From assembly GCF_003073045.1 (NCBI RefSeq), contig NC_037595.1, positions 2,480,001 to 2,544,000 of the forward strand: DNA of 64,000 nucleotides, read 5' to 3'. The translations under genes were made by a program, and so were the position numbers. This DNA is from Pomacea canaliculata (Eukaryota; Mollusca; Gastropoda; Architaenioglossa; Ampullariidae). Below the pieces are notes generated by a model. The model did not search any database and was not told the DNA's origin. It worked only from the letters and a program-made list of their open reading frames with translations. Numbering within the stretch: position 1 is the first letter of the stretch; every line of letters begins with the position of its first letter. Shown here in pieces: positions 1 through 10,300 of the stretch.

Positions 1-485
1 TAGCCCTTCAATTACTGTCTCTGACATTGGTGAATGCTGTTGTAAGCCTAATCATGAATTAAACAACTTTCAGAACTGTTACTGACCTGCAAATAATAAA
101 TAACTTAATAATAACTTAATACATAACTAACTGCAAGAGTAATCATATAAAAATAAAATACCATTAACATGAGTAGTTGCAACATGATAAATCATGTTCT
201 AAAGCAAAAAATTCATACTCTGAATCATAATCTTTATGATAGCAAGCTCTCATTAAAGTAATTAGCTGCAGGAATGTTATTAAACTAGACATTAATTGTT
301 ATCAGTAAACTTATTTATTCTTAAAATATCCATCTTGACACCCTGTCTAACCAGATAATGCAAAGTAACAGCTGTAGTTTTATATGATCTTCATGTTATT
401 CGTTTGAATTAGGCAGAGGAACTAAACTCTAAACTTGACTCTGTGCCCAATCATGTTAAGACATATACCAATGTGGAATACATAC

Positions 486-1136
486 TTGTTTAAAGCAAGT
501 AATGGGTGCTGGGGTGGCATTAGTTTCATTTAGATATTTGTCCCAAGAAAAGCTCCCTGCAAAATAATACATATCTTGTCTAACAGACTGTAACAATAAG
601 ATGACACAGAGTTCAACTTCACTTAAAATGATAGATAATTTGCATATTTCTCATAAAGTAAATATAATCTACAATTTAGACATTGACATCTTACCAGTAA
701 TTCAAAAGTTATCATTATCAATAATTGTATACTTCCACTTGCATGAAGCCAAATAAAAAGCCAGAATATCATTTATATTGCAATAAAATTATTATGAAAC
801 AAGGTCTAGGAACATGAAGGATATAAGGATGACAAAAAAGGATAATAGTGACCATACTTACATACTAGTAATGATCATAATCACTTTAATCTTATATATA
901 CACTTTTTATAAAGCATTTCACTGGTGAATATTCCTATTATAATAGAGAGGTATAGAGGGGGGAGCGGAAGAAAACAAGAAAGTGAGAAGAGACAGACTG
1001 AAGGAAAATCAGTATCAGATGGTAATGAAGACCATGAAAACTGTAAACAATGAATTTAAATTATAAAAGACCTTCAAAAACTTTTTATACCTTGAGATTC
1101 ATACTGATAAGATGATCCCCTTGAACTTGAGGCCAT
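486..1136 (-). CDS. SCMH1: Scm/SCMH1-like Polycomb protein, N-terminal exons (partial, runs off left edge)
   Basis: Two exons on the minus strand can be joined in phase. The first, 1138-1091, has the ATG at 1136-1134 and encodes 15 residues starting MASSSRGSS before a GT donor; its acceptor lies just upstream of the ATG. The second, 556-486, encodes GSFSWDKYLNETNATPAP and then ITCFKQ before a GTATGT donor. This is the opening strand and helix of the first MBT repeat; human SCMH1 and fly Scm have a very similar W-D-x-Y-L-x-E-T then APxxCFKQ stretch. Known family role: MBT repeats bind methylated lysine, and Scm links PRC1 and PRC2 through a C-terminal SAM domain. The remaining MBT repeats and SAM domain must lie beyond position 1; I see no further exon in 1-485. 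Only 39 residues are visible, so a paralogue such as SCML2 or another MBT protein remains possible. Confidence 0.72.
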
Positions 1137-1138
1137 TT

Positions 1139-2640
1139 CTATATTAAAATGAAAGAAAATAATAAGAAATAATTAAATGATAAAGCAACTTATTATAAAA
1201 CTTAGTTCACTATGACAGTTATCATTCTCATTTCCTCTGTAAAAAGTAAAGGACAGGTAAATTGATTATCTCCACTCTCTCTAAAATGCAAAGTGAAAAA
1301 GTTCAATAAAGTTCTCTCCATGTGTTCATAATCCAGCCAAGCTTTAGTAAGGGTTACCAGTCACTTTGACATATGCCTTCCCTGTTAAACAGCCATCAAC
1401 TACAAACACGTCACTTCCTGCTATAAAAAGTCATATTAGTTTTGAAACACATGCATTCTAGCAAACTATCACACCTATCAACTATAATGATAGTTACACC
1501 TATCAACTATAGTTGTTACGTGACCTATGGACAATGCCTGATAATTGATATAATTTTTCAATGTTGAGCAGAATGAATACCCTCTGTAAAATGTGTTATA
1601 GAAACTATATTATTGAAGAATGACAGAACACAGTGACTCAGAAAAATTCTCAAAAGGATTAAAAACATATCATTTGCATGCTCTTTTATTAGAGCAGGCT
1701 GCACTTCATTGGAAAGAACATTAAGATTTTGTTTAGGGGTGTGCTTGAAACAAGGTGCATTGTAACTATGTCTGGAAATCACTCACTCCTTTTTTACACA
1801 TGCATTTTCACATAGAAGAATCTAAAAGTAATTTTGAGCAATCTAGCAACCCTCTCATCATCAGAACAGAAGTGGATTTACAACAAACTTTCCAATATCA
1901 TTAGAGAAATCTGCTTTCAGTTTTTCTCTTCTCCACCTCAGCACATCAAAAGCCGCTAAGATCCAATGGTTCACTAATATTACACAAATCTTCCTTAATC
2001 CTCAAGTCATTGTGGACCACTTCTGCTGTATTTATCACAATATTTAACTTCATGTGAGCATAAACATACGTATTTAAAAAGAAACTCGTTTAACTCTTTG
2101 GCCACAAGGAAAGTGAAGTAATTTGTCGTAGCTCCGAATTTCTCAAAAGTATAACATAACAAAGAATAACCAAAAGATGACTGGAAACTAGCAATATATG
2201 ACTAATATTTTCACAATGACGATGCAATTACCGCAGTCCGATCGATCATTGGATTTAACTGAACACAATGGCTGCTGTCTCACAAACTTAATTTTTATCG
2301 ACATTACAAAAATGTTGACAAAGACAGTAAAAAAGAAAAATACTTTATCAAAATTTAAAGCTTTGCAAATAACATAATTAGGAAGGTACTGGGATACTTC
2401 TGGAAATACTTTAATTAGTTTAATGTACAATGGAATGGGTCCAATCAGCCTGTTAGAAACTGTCTCAAAGAAGAGATGCATTTTAACTTTCATTTTTATA
2501 AATAAAGTGCAGACAAATAAACTCGTGTAGCAAACAGAAATTCTTTCTAGTCATGTTTGATGTGGGATCAGAAAAAACAAGGTGTAACTAACATCAGATA
2601 GTACCTGCAAATGCACGCGGTGCGAAGAGTTTCGCCAGAC
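1139..2640 (-). other. 5' untranslated/intronic region of the Scm-like gene
   Basis: No convincing coding exon was found here beyond the Scm start exon. The stretch is AT-rich and presumably holds the first intron and a non-coding first exon, since an acceptor (AG at 1139-1140) directly precedes the start exon. A 16-base direct duplication (ACACCTATCAACTATA) occurs at about 1470-1512. Open frames here, such as the one at 2188-2493, have no recognisable domain. Confidence 0.5.
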
Positions 2641-2737
2641 AACATCAACACTTCGCCATTTCGCTACTCAAAATCTCGCGAGACTTGTTAGTCTCGGAAA
2701 GTTATCCCCCTTGTACTCATCTTGAACGTGGAAAACC
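2620..2737. promoter_or_regulatory. Putative bidirectional promoter between Scm-like gene and ANAPC13, with CGCG element
   Basis: This GC-richer interval lies between two divergent genes, Scm-like (minus) and ANAPC13 (plus). It contains a perfect palindrome TCTCGCGAGA at 2674-2683, only 55 bases before the ANAPC13 start codon. This ten-base palindrome is a known core-promoter element of housekeeping and bidirectional promoters in animals. No TATA box is evident. Transcription start sites are inferred, not seen. Confidence 0.55.
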
Positions 2738-2971
2738 ATGGACAGCGAAATCGAATCTTGGCAAAGACCAGGACGCCTAATGGATTTAATAGACGACAAG
2801 TGGCGAGAAGATGTCCTTCCAATGGAAGATATCGCCGTTCCTCAGTTGGAACTACCAGAACTAGAACAAGACAACGGGCCGTCAACAGAAACTATGCGGG
2901 AGCAAGAACAAAAGTGGACAGACCTAGCTCTATCTTCCCTTCACGAACAGCCACTCACTACTCAAAGTTAG
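2738..2971 (+). CDS. ANAPC13: Anaphase-promoting complex subunit 13 (APC13)
   Basis: A 77-codon single-exon frame begins at an ATG in good context (ACCATGG). The protein starts MDSEIESWQRPGRLMDLIDD and continues with WREDVLPMEDIAVP, ELPELEQDNGPSTE and EQEQKWTDLALSSLHE. These blocks correspond one for one to vertebrate ANAPC13 (74 residues): the DLIDD-WRED core, the ELPEPEQDN segment and the EQEMKWTDLALQYLHE C-terminal helix. Known role: a small scaffold subunit of the APC/C ubiquitin ligase that helps stabilise the TPR subunits and is needed for metaphase-anaphase progression. The overlapping longer frame at 2722-3015 is a shadow. Length and conserved blocks argue for an intact gene. An ATTAAA at 4591 or AATAAA at 4662 could end the transcript, but both lie far downstream. 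Confidence 0.93.
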   Translation: MDSEIESWQRPGRLMDLIDDKWREDVLPMEDIAVPQLELPELEQDNGPSTETMREQEQKWTDLALSSLHEQPLTTQS

Positions 2972-3389
2972 TTCTTAGTAACACTTCGTCTGTGTATGAT
3001 ATGCCATCATACTAAATTGAGCATCCTGATAAACGATTGCATGATGATGTGAGGGTAGCAGCCTTATGTCGACGCTGCTTTGTGCATGTCGCACCTAACT
3101 AATCTTGGTGACCCATAAATCTGAGGTGTACAATTGTGAATGAACAAGAATCTACAATCCCATGGTGATGACAGGATTATCAATTTATTATTATAAAAAA
3201 AGCGAAGAAGTGATGGGGACGTGATGGCAAAGACTTTGGAGCCTGCAAGCTACAACCACCACAAGGATCCCTCATCCGAAACCTCCAGTTCGTTGATAAC
3301 GGCACCTTGAACTCTAGCACAGACTGGTTGATCGCCTGTCAGCATCATGCAACAACTTCTTACTAACCATCAACCTAAAAAAAAAAATT

Positions 3390-3970
3390 GAATTCACGCA
3401 CCAACTTGCCTCTTGTAAACTGTTGTGGTAAAGGAGCACGCTAGATGGTTGAGTACTTCACATACCTAAGCAGTACTATGTCAAACACAGCAACATGTCA
3501 ACAACAGACTTGCCAAAGTCAGTCCTGTTTTTGATAGACTCTTGAAATATATCAGGGGGTCACAAGTCCTCAGCATTACAACCAAACTGAAGGTCTGCAT
3601 AGCAATATTATTATTCTTCAATATTGCTCTTTTGAGAAGTGGTCTGGCAAAATTTTTTTAAAAAAGCTCAAGGCCAGCCTAAAAGACTTCAGTCTTAACT
3701 CTGCAAACCAGAATGCTCTTCCTCGACCACCCATCCTGTAGCAAAAACCTCACCAGACTCACCTTTTCAGTTGAGGGTAGATACATCCTTGATGGTAGAG
3801 GACATGTGCAGTGTGCAAGGCTTAAATGGTGATACCTATAAGCACATAACCATCTCACCTGTCCCATTTGTGGATGCAGTTTGACCTTGCTAGCTATCTG
3901 TGGACCCAGTGCCCCTCTTCCCCCACTTCAAGCTTGTCATGATCATCATTGACTCTTGAATATGTACAAC
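3390..3970 (+). mobile_element. Degenerate LINE 3' region (RT C-terminal part and Cys-rich tail)
   Basis: Plus-strand translation gives scattered LINE-like blocks interrupted by stops and frame changes. VEYFTYLSSTMSNT near 3450 resembles the F-x-YLGS segment after the reverse transcriptase domain. TTKLKVCIAILL near 3580 resembles the segment before LLYGSE. CPICGCSLTLL near 3860 resembles the C-terminal Cys/His motif of many invertebrate LINEs. The element is clearly dead, and the boundaries are approximate. Confidence 0.5.
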
Positions 3971-4751
3971 AGCTTGTTATAGTTAAATTATGCAGTATAT
4001 TTGCTTGTGTCATGCAGGCTTTGTCAGCAGTGTCCTATATTATGCTGACATTTCTGAAATTGGTTTACACTGTGTCTTATTTGATGTATTGACTTAGCTG
4101 GCCATATTTAGATTCACCCCATTAAGTTTGCTGTTTATTACTTGTTTGGATGGTGTTGAGAATTAACTGATGGTATGTCAGTATGTCACTTACATTGTAT
4201 TCTGCTTGAAATGGAGCATGCACCTATTTTCCTTCTAGATCGCTAGAGAATGTCTGCTGTCCCTAGGATCAACTTAGTCTTTTAGTGGGCATATTTTTTT
4301 CTTCACTGCCCTACCTGTCTGAAACACTTCCATCCCAGCTGAGACATGCCGCATCGTTAGCATTTGAGTGGTGGCTGAAGGAGTACTTGTCCATGATGCC
4401 TTTAACTTATAGTCTGTAGGTACTGATGTGGTTTGTTGTTAGATAATGAATGTTTAATAATGTATCCATTACAACCTTATCTGTTATTTTTGTAAATCTC
4501 TTCTGATTGTTTTGATACCTGTTAAGAGATGTTTGACAACATTATTGTATTTGTATTTTAACTGTATGCTTATCAGCATACACGTTTTAAATTAAAGACT
4601 CCCATAAATTTGGTTTTCTATGTTTACTCAAAAAAAGGAAAGTCTGCTTTTGTTTCTTCAGAAATAAACTTTAACATCGTATGGCTTTATCTGCATGTAA
4701 AGTTGATTTTGTGTAAGGAGATGTTATATGCTTATTTAAATATTATTATAC

Positions 4752-4886
4752 TGTTAGTTAGTTAGTTAGTTAGTTCCCGTTATGCCGGTCGGCACGTAGG
4801 GCAGTGACAAAGGTCCTCCACTTTTGCCTGTCCTGGGCTAGACTCCCCACAGTACCCCAGCTGAGGTTTTGGGTCTTCATGTCTGC
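4752..4886 (-). mobile_element. LINE 3'-end fragment with tetranucleotide tail
   Basis: On the minus strand, 4884-4777 reads as an open LINE C-terminus that includes AQDRQKWRTFVTALRADRHN and then a stop. It is followed by an (AACT)n tail, seen as five TTAG units at 4753-4775. The block is equivalent to the C-terminal [17 protein letters not shown] of the longer LINE at 22591-24045, so this is a short 5'-truncated copy of a related family. Confidence 0.7.
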
Positions 4887-5310
4887 AAATTATACTGTAG
4901 AGGTGTTTAATTGAATTGCAGTGGAGCGACCATTAAAAAAAGCATACTTGACACTGTGTAATGAGTCAAAGTTTCTCCCAAGTATAGTATGATAACAAAG
5001 CATGGTTAAAAGTTGTTAAATATATGTATATACAAAAAATAGAAAACCATATTTATAAAAAAAAGCTGCATGATGAAGAGAAATAGAATGAGAGGAAATC
5101 CCTAATGTACTTGTCATGAGAGAATCAGTAGAAGAAATGTTTTATTTAAACATGAATGCTTGCAAAACTGAAAGTAGACAAACATATTAATTCTAAATGC
5201 CTTTAGTAGTAGCTGAAAGAACCACTGAAGCCTAAACTTTTCACGTCTAATACAAGGGAAGGAAAAGTGACTGGTAGACTTTCAAGGGTTGAAATATGTA
5301 GTGAACAGAT

Positions 5311-5420
5311 GTTTCAAATCAAATCAAATCAATTCAGACTTTATTGTCTGTCAAGGAGACCCAAGACAGAAATTTTGCTTTTGCTCACAAGGGCAGGCAT
5401 ACATACTCATACAGACATTT
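5311..5420 (-). mobile_element. Possible retroelement 3' tail
   Basis: Minus-strand reading gives a stretch ending with an AATAAAG-like signal followed by (ATTTG)n repeats, seen on the plus strand as AAATC repeats at 5317-5334. A short 3' segment with an A/T-rich microsatellite tail is typical of LINE or SINE ends. I could not assign a family. Confidence 0.4.
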
Positions 5421-5689
5421 AACACAGGAGTAAAGATACATAATCGTGGTAGTTTGGATCTCCGTCCGTAGTGGAGAAATGTCTGATGGAAATTTTTCTT
5501 CTGAAGTTCTAGTTCTGTCAGTTTGTGGTGGTGAAAAAAAATACATCGCAGCTATGGATTATCTTGAACATTTGAATGAGGTTCTCCCCAACCCAAAACC
5601 CTAGTATCTCCTTCCCTTTCCAGAGTTGGGTCTATCATAATAAAAAATATCTTTATTTACATTCTACAAGTCATTTAGTTGCAAATCTT

Positions 5690-6060
5690 TGTACTCACTT
5701 CACTAATATTTCTGCTTTAAAAGTGGACGTCAGATTACACTGGCATATTCCAAATGTGGCGCATCAAGTGTTTTGTAGTTTTAAAATCCTCTATCCACAT
5801 AATCAAAGGTCCCAAAAATACCAACAATTTGATTTGCCTTGCTTACTACTCTGAATATGTGCATCAAAAGACAACTCACAATCAAAATTAATCCCAATCC
5901 TCTTCAAAAGCTTTTATTTTCTACGCCTCATCACCCATTTTATATTATACATATATATCTATTGTAGGGTTATTTGTACCTATATGCATAACTCCACATT
6001 TTTGATAAATTGAAATATAATTTCCACTTCCCACACTATTATTGAAAGTTGCCAGTGTCA
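5690..6060 (-). mobile_element. Decayed CR1-like LINE reverse transcriptase fragment
   Basis: Minus-strand frames contain a broken series resembling the RT C-terminal part of CR1-type LINEs: a VMHIG-NNP-like block (CGVMHI-like, near 5985), MGDEA near 5930, then KTTKHLMRHIWNMPV near 5740, which matches the usual ALVRPHLEYANVVW segment. Many stops and frameshifts show that it is inactive. The call rests on order and spacing of motifs rather than on a continuous match. Confidence 0.55.
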
Positions 6061-6134
6061 CTTTGAATCACTATACTTTTTATATATATCTTCTTATATA
6101 TATCTTTTTATATGTCGTCGGTAAATGCTTACAG

Positions 6135-6570
6135 CAGGGATGCACAACCTACGGCCCGCGGGCCAACGCGGTGCCATCCGGCCCGCGAAACTTCTGCCCA
6201 CAGTGCAGGAAATCGGCATGTTAGTAATAAAAGACCTTAAAAAAACGAAAAACAAAAAGGGAAGAAGAAGTATTTATCCCCACGTAGGGGCGTTTCCCAA
6301 TCTTTTTTTCGATGGACAAACATTTCGATTCAGTGCTCCAACTTGGTGTCTCTACGATGAGGCCGGACATTCAGAAGTTGGTTTCGGGTAAACAACTTCA
6401 AATATCCCACTAATTAGTACATAATTAATGGTAATTACAACTTGTTTCTAATAAAAAATAGTATCTGCTTTATTTTTTTTTCCTTTGTGTATTTTTGCGG
6501 TAAAGAGGCCCGCGACACGGCTGTCCGAAATGGATTTGGCCCGCAGGCCGAAAAAGGTTGGGCATCACTG
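6135..6570. mobile_element. hAT-type MITE with 8-bp target-site duplication
   Basis: The ends are imperfect inverted repeats: CAGGGATGCACAACCT at the left and AGGTTGGGCATCACTG at the right, each followed inward by GGCCCGCGGGCC-like and GGCCCGCAGGCC sequence. Flanking 8-mers GCTTACAG (6127-6134) and GTTTACAG (6571-6578) match at 7 of 8 positions, the duplication length expected of hAT transposons. No transposase frame was found. Confidence 0.75.
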
Positions 6571-6780
6571 GTTTACAGGAATTGAACAACATACTTCAAG
6601 ATCTAATTTTCCTGTAAATATACAAGTAATATTTTCGTGTAGCAACCTAAAATAGATGTCGTAATGCATATCAAAATGCAGAAAATTTTTATTAAAGTGA
6701 ATTTTCAAGAAAAAAAATGTATATATATATAAAACCGAACAGTGACTGATAAACTTTGTGCGAAACTAACACTATTTGAG

Positions 6781-6868
6781 AATTGACAACTGTATTGACT
6801 TCCGGTGGGGGATAAAGAAAGCGAGAGTTATCTTAACTTAATTTTGCAGAACAATGTACAATTGACAG
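6781..6868 (+). promoter_or_regulatory. MED14: Candidate MED14 promoter and non-coding first exon
   Basis: A consensus ETS-type site ACTTCCGG sits at 6798-6805, a common feature of housekeeping promoters. A plausible splice donor (GACAG|GTATTT) at 6868/6869 could join a short 5' UTR exon to the exon starting at 7318, which carries the MED14 start codon. No transcript evidence is available, so this is inference from motif and position. Confidence 0.4.
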
Positions 6869-7325
6869 GTATTTACATTTTACTTTTTGTTATGCTTTTT
6901 TATGCAGAAGTATAATCGATAAAATAGTTACTTTGTATGATTGCAAGAAACCGCTCTTGCTCATTTTATTGTTCCAAGCTTTAAAGTAAGCTGATCGACA
7001 ATAATATTTGAACTTATAAGTATAATAAATTCGAATTCTTTAATAACGCACATCGTGTTGATTTTGATTTACATGAACATTTTTCTTACTCTTTTCTCCT
7101 CCCTTGTGACCAGAGAATTAAATAACTATCTTTCGTCCAATTTTTTAAAAGGTATTATTAATTGTTATTGTAAATATCATACACACTATATAAGTTGTTT
7201 GAAATACTAGACCTGAAACTACGCGTTGTGACTATTGTTAAACTTATTAAACTTAAAAACTTTTAAACTTAAAAGAATGACAATAAATGCTTCATATTTT
7301 CTGTACAATATATGCAGAAACAGAA

Positions 7326-10300
7326 ATGCCACCTGTAGAAAATCAGATTGCTGTTCATCCTGGCCCTGGCCATCAGGGCGGAGGTAGTATACCATTAGGA
7401 ACTCTCATAGAATATGCATTACAACGGACTTACCATGAACTGACAGTTTTATCAGAATTGTAAGTATGTTAAAATAATAGTGTATCATTATTTGTCATAC
7501 AAGTTTTAAAGCTTCAACATTTTATTATTTTAAAGAAATTGAAAGAACTTCTATGTTTGTGGCCTCAGTGTGCTTCATGTGAATGCATCAGATATGCTTT
7601 TAATTTTTTCTTTTCTTTTTCGGGCATATAAGGTTGTTACTAATGTTAAGAGAGTTTGCAGGAAAAAGCCGTTTACAACTTGGGCATTTTCTAAATACCG
7701 AAATAATATATGCATGGTTTGGTTTACACATTAAACGTTAATACATTTTCATCACTTAATATCATAGTATATTAAAGACCTTACATTCTATAAACTTTAA
7801 TATTCTACCAAAATTAATGCAAAGTCTTTTGAAAATTAGTAATTATTAGTGTCTCAAGTAGCCACTATGACATAGTTATTCAATGAGCAAACGTCTTTGT
7901 GCATGCCTATTAGAAACAAGGATGACAGTCCTTAAGCATCCTATCTTTTGCTACCAAACAGCGAAATCAATGTATTTGTGTATGCCAGCAGTCCACAAAG
8001 TATGACATCCATATTATGTAAGAGATTAGTTAATAAAATTAATTTCACATTTCTGGGTAGTTTAATTTTGGCTGTTATTGTTTATTAGGCTATCTGGATC
8101 AGTGTTGTCATACATCAGCAATAGGACATTGTAATTTGAATATTGACATTGATATTTCTATGTTTAAAGGCTTCCCAGAAAAACAGATATGGACAGGTAT
8201 GTTTGCTTAATTTGAGAGATTTGTCCTGAACTAAATGTAGTCACATATGTTTATAAGATGTTTTTGAGTGAATAGTAATTCTTAAATGTTAGTAAATATT
8301 ATTCTTTGTAGGTGCTTTTATGTGATGCATTAACATTTATTATCAGATTTGAATATTAATAGGCCAAAATTGGATCATAGTATTGCCATGAAATAATGCT
8401 TAGTATTGCTTTTTTTTCAATATCATTTTTCATCAGTTCTGGAGATAAACTTTGAAAAATCTCTTTTAGTAGTATGTCAGTTTCAAAATATTTAAAACTT
8501 TCAGAATGTATGTATTTAAAGAAAAATGCATTGCTTTGGCAAACCTTTCTTCTGCATAAAGCTGCTTATTTTTAATAAGAATCTTAAAGCTGAGCTAGTG
8601 GACAGTTCCAAGCCAGAAAAAACATTGTAAAATCAACACCAACTGAACCTCACGTTGAGAACAATATGGTGTTATGTCTATATGATATATTGATTTATTC
8701 TTGTCTTACATTAAACAGTCTATGTTCTTTCAACAACAGTTTATCAATAATGCATGCCTTTATATATATATACTTACAGGAAACTGGAAATCTTTCACTT
8801 TGCCAATCGCACGCGGCAGTTATTTGTTAGAATTCTGGCCCTCGTCAAGTGGGCAAACAGTGCCACTAAAGTGGACAAATGTGCAGTGAGCAAAATATTT
8901 TTTTAAATTTTAAGCTTATATGCCGATTAATTGAGCTACAAGCTTACTGCTTAGTGATTTTATTACACTAATATTTTTAAGTCACCTTCAGAATTTCTGT
9001 TCTTGACCTTTTAGCATCAAAGTGTAGCCGAAAATTCTGCATCAAATCATAATTATAAGAAATACTTTTGGAATGCCTAGTATTATATTTGAGACAGGAA
9101 TATCAGATTCTTATATTTATATTTTAAAAATTTTGATTCAGCAGATTTTTGCTTAGCTGTAATTTTTGTTTTCAAGGATATCTGCCACTTTCTAGAGCAG
9201 CAGTCAATGTACTTCATTGAAACAGCTGACTTTCTTCACAAAATGTCCAAGGAGACTTTGGTGACTGCTCGGTAAGTGCATAAATAATGGCTTGTTTGGA
9301 TCTTTATTGTTCCGCTTTTTTAAGTCTGTGGTACAGAGTTTTGAACGTTTGGTATAAATGTCTCAATTATACAATGTACATTTTCATTCTATTCTCAGAA
9401 GTTGAACGGTTCCTACAAAATTTTCACCAGCACCATGGTGTGTCAGTATCAGGAGATAAAGCATTTAGTCAATCTAATTCCTTCTCAGCACTTTCATTGT
9501 GACGAAAGATCTCAGTGGAAGAAAGAAGTTGCAAACCTCTTTACTTTGAAATGTTGTGTCTGCTGGTTGAAATTTGATGCAATTTTTAATTGCTAAATTA
9601 TATTGCAGATGCAGCTACAGCTTTCTGAAAAAAAAACCCCTGTAATAAGGGATGCTTTGAAAACTGAACTTCTTTGCTGTTGTTAATTTTTTGCTTCTTG
9701 TTTTTCATTAATTCATGGAGTGTAATGGTTCATGTGCCATTTAAGTGAAATTTTGTAATGTGTAAATCTTTTACTTGTCTGCAGTCTTCCCAGTTTTTCT
9801 CTTCCATGTGCAATTGATGTGCTGACAACAGGCACTTATCCACGCCTGCCTGCTTGCATAAGGGTAAATAATACAGATGTTAAAGTACTAGCTTTTCTTT
9901 CCATTTGAAAATTCTAAATGTAGTGAAATAATATTCTACTCACTCGCTTCTGCAAATGTATACAAAAACATAGGTGTAGGTTTATAGGCATGCATGAGTG
10001 TAGAGTATAGCAAAGATTTATTGTTTAAAGCAGTGCACCTATATCATCTCATATTGGAGGAATGTTTGTAGGACAAGATAATTCCACCAGACCCAATTAC
10101 ACCAGTGGAAAAGAAACAGACCCTGCAGAGATTAAACCAAGTCATTCAGTATCGCCTTGTTTCCAGTGACCTCCCTCGGCAGATGAGACGGCTGAAAATA
10201 GGTAAGTGCACACAAAAAATAGTTAATAGCATAATCGTATGGTTATATAGCAGGCAGCTTATCAGAGTTCAGAGGACAATCTGTGTTCCTAATTTTATTG

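Larger units (their letters stand above)
2972..6780. other. ANAPC13-MED14 intergenic region dominated by transposon relics
   Basis: No gene was recognised. The region holds the presumed ANAPC13 3' UTR, degenerate LINE fragments on both strands, a possible retroelement 3' tail near 5310-5420 and a hAT-type MITE at 6135-6570; these are listed separately. Short open frames here lack recognisable domains. Confidence 0.6.

Noticed and set aside
1345..1425. Minus-strand exon-like stretch with acceptor and in-frame stop encoding DVFVVDGCLTGKAYVKVTG
   Set aside because: It lies upstream of the Scm start exon, matches no Scm segment I know, and only 25 codons are open. It could be a 5' UTR exon or chance.
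2188..2493. 101-codon minus-strand open frame
   Set aside because: Low-complexity hydrophobic composition, no domain, and it lies in AT-rich presumed intron.
2722..3015. 97-codon frame overlapping ANAPC13
   Set aside because: Shadow frame of ANAPC13; basic, non-conserved translation without an ATG start.
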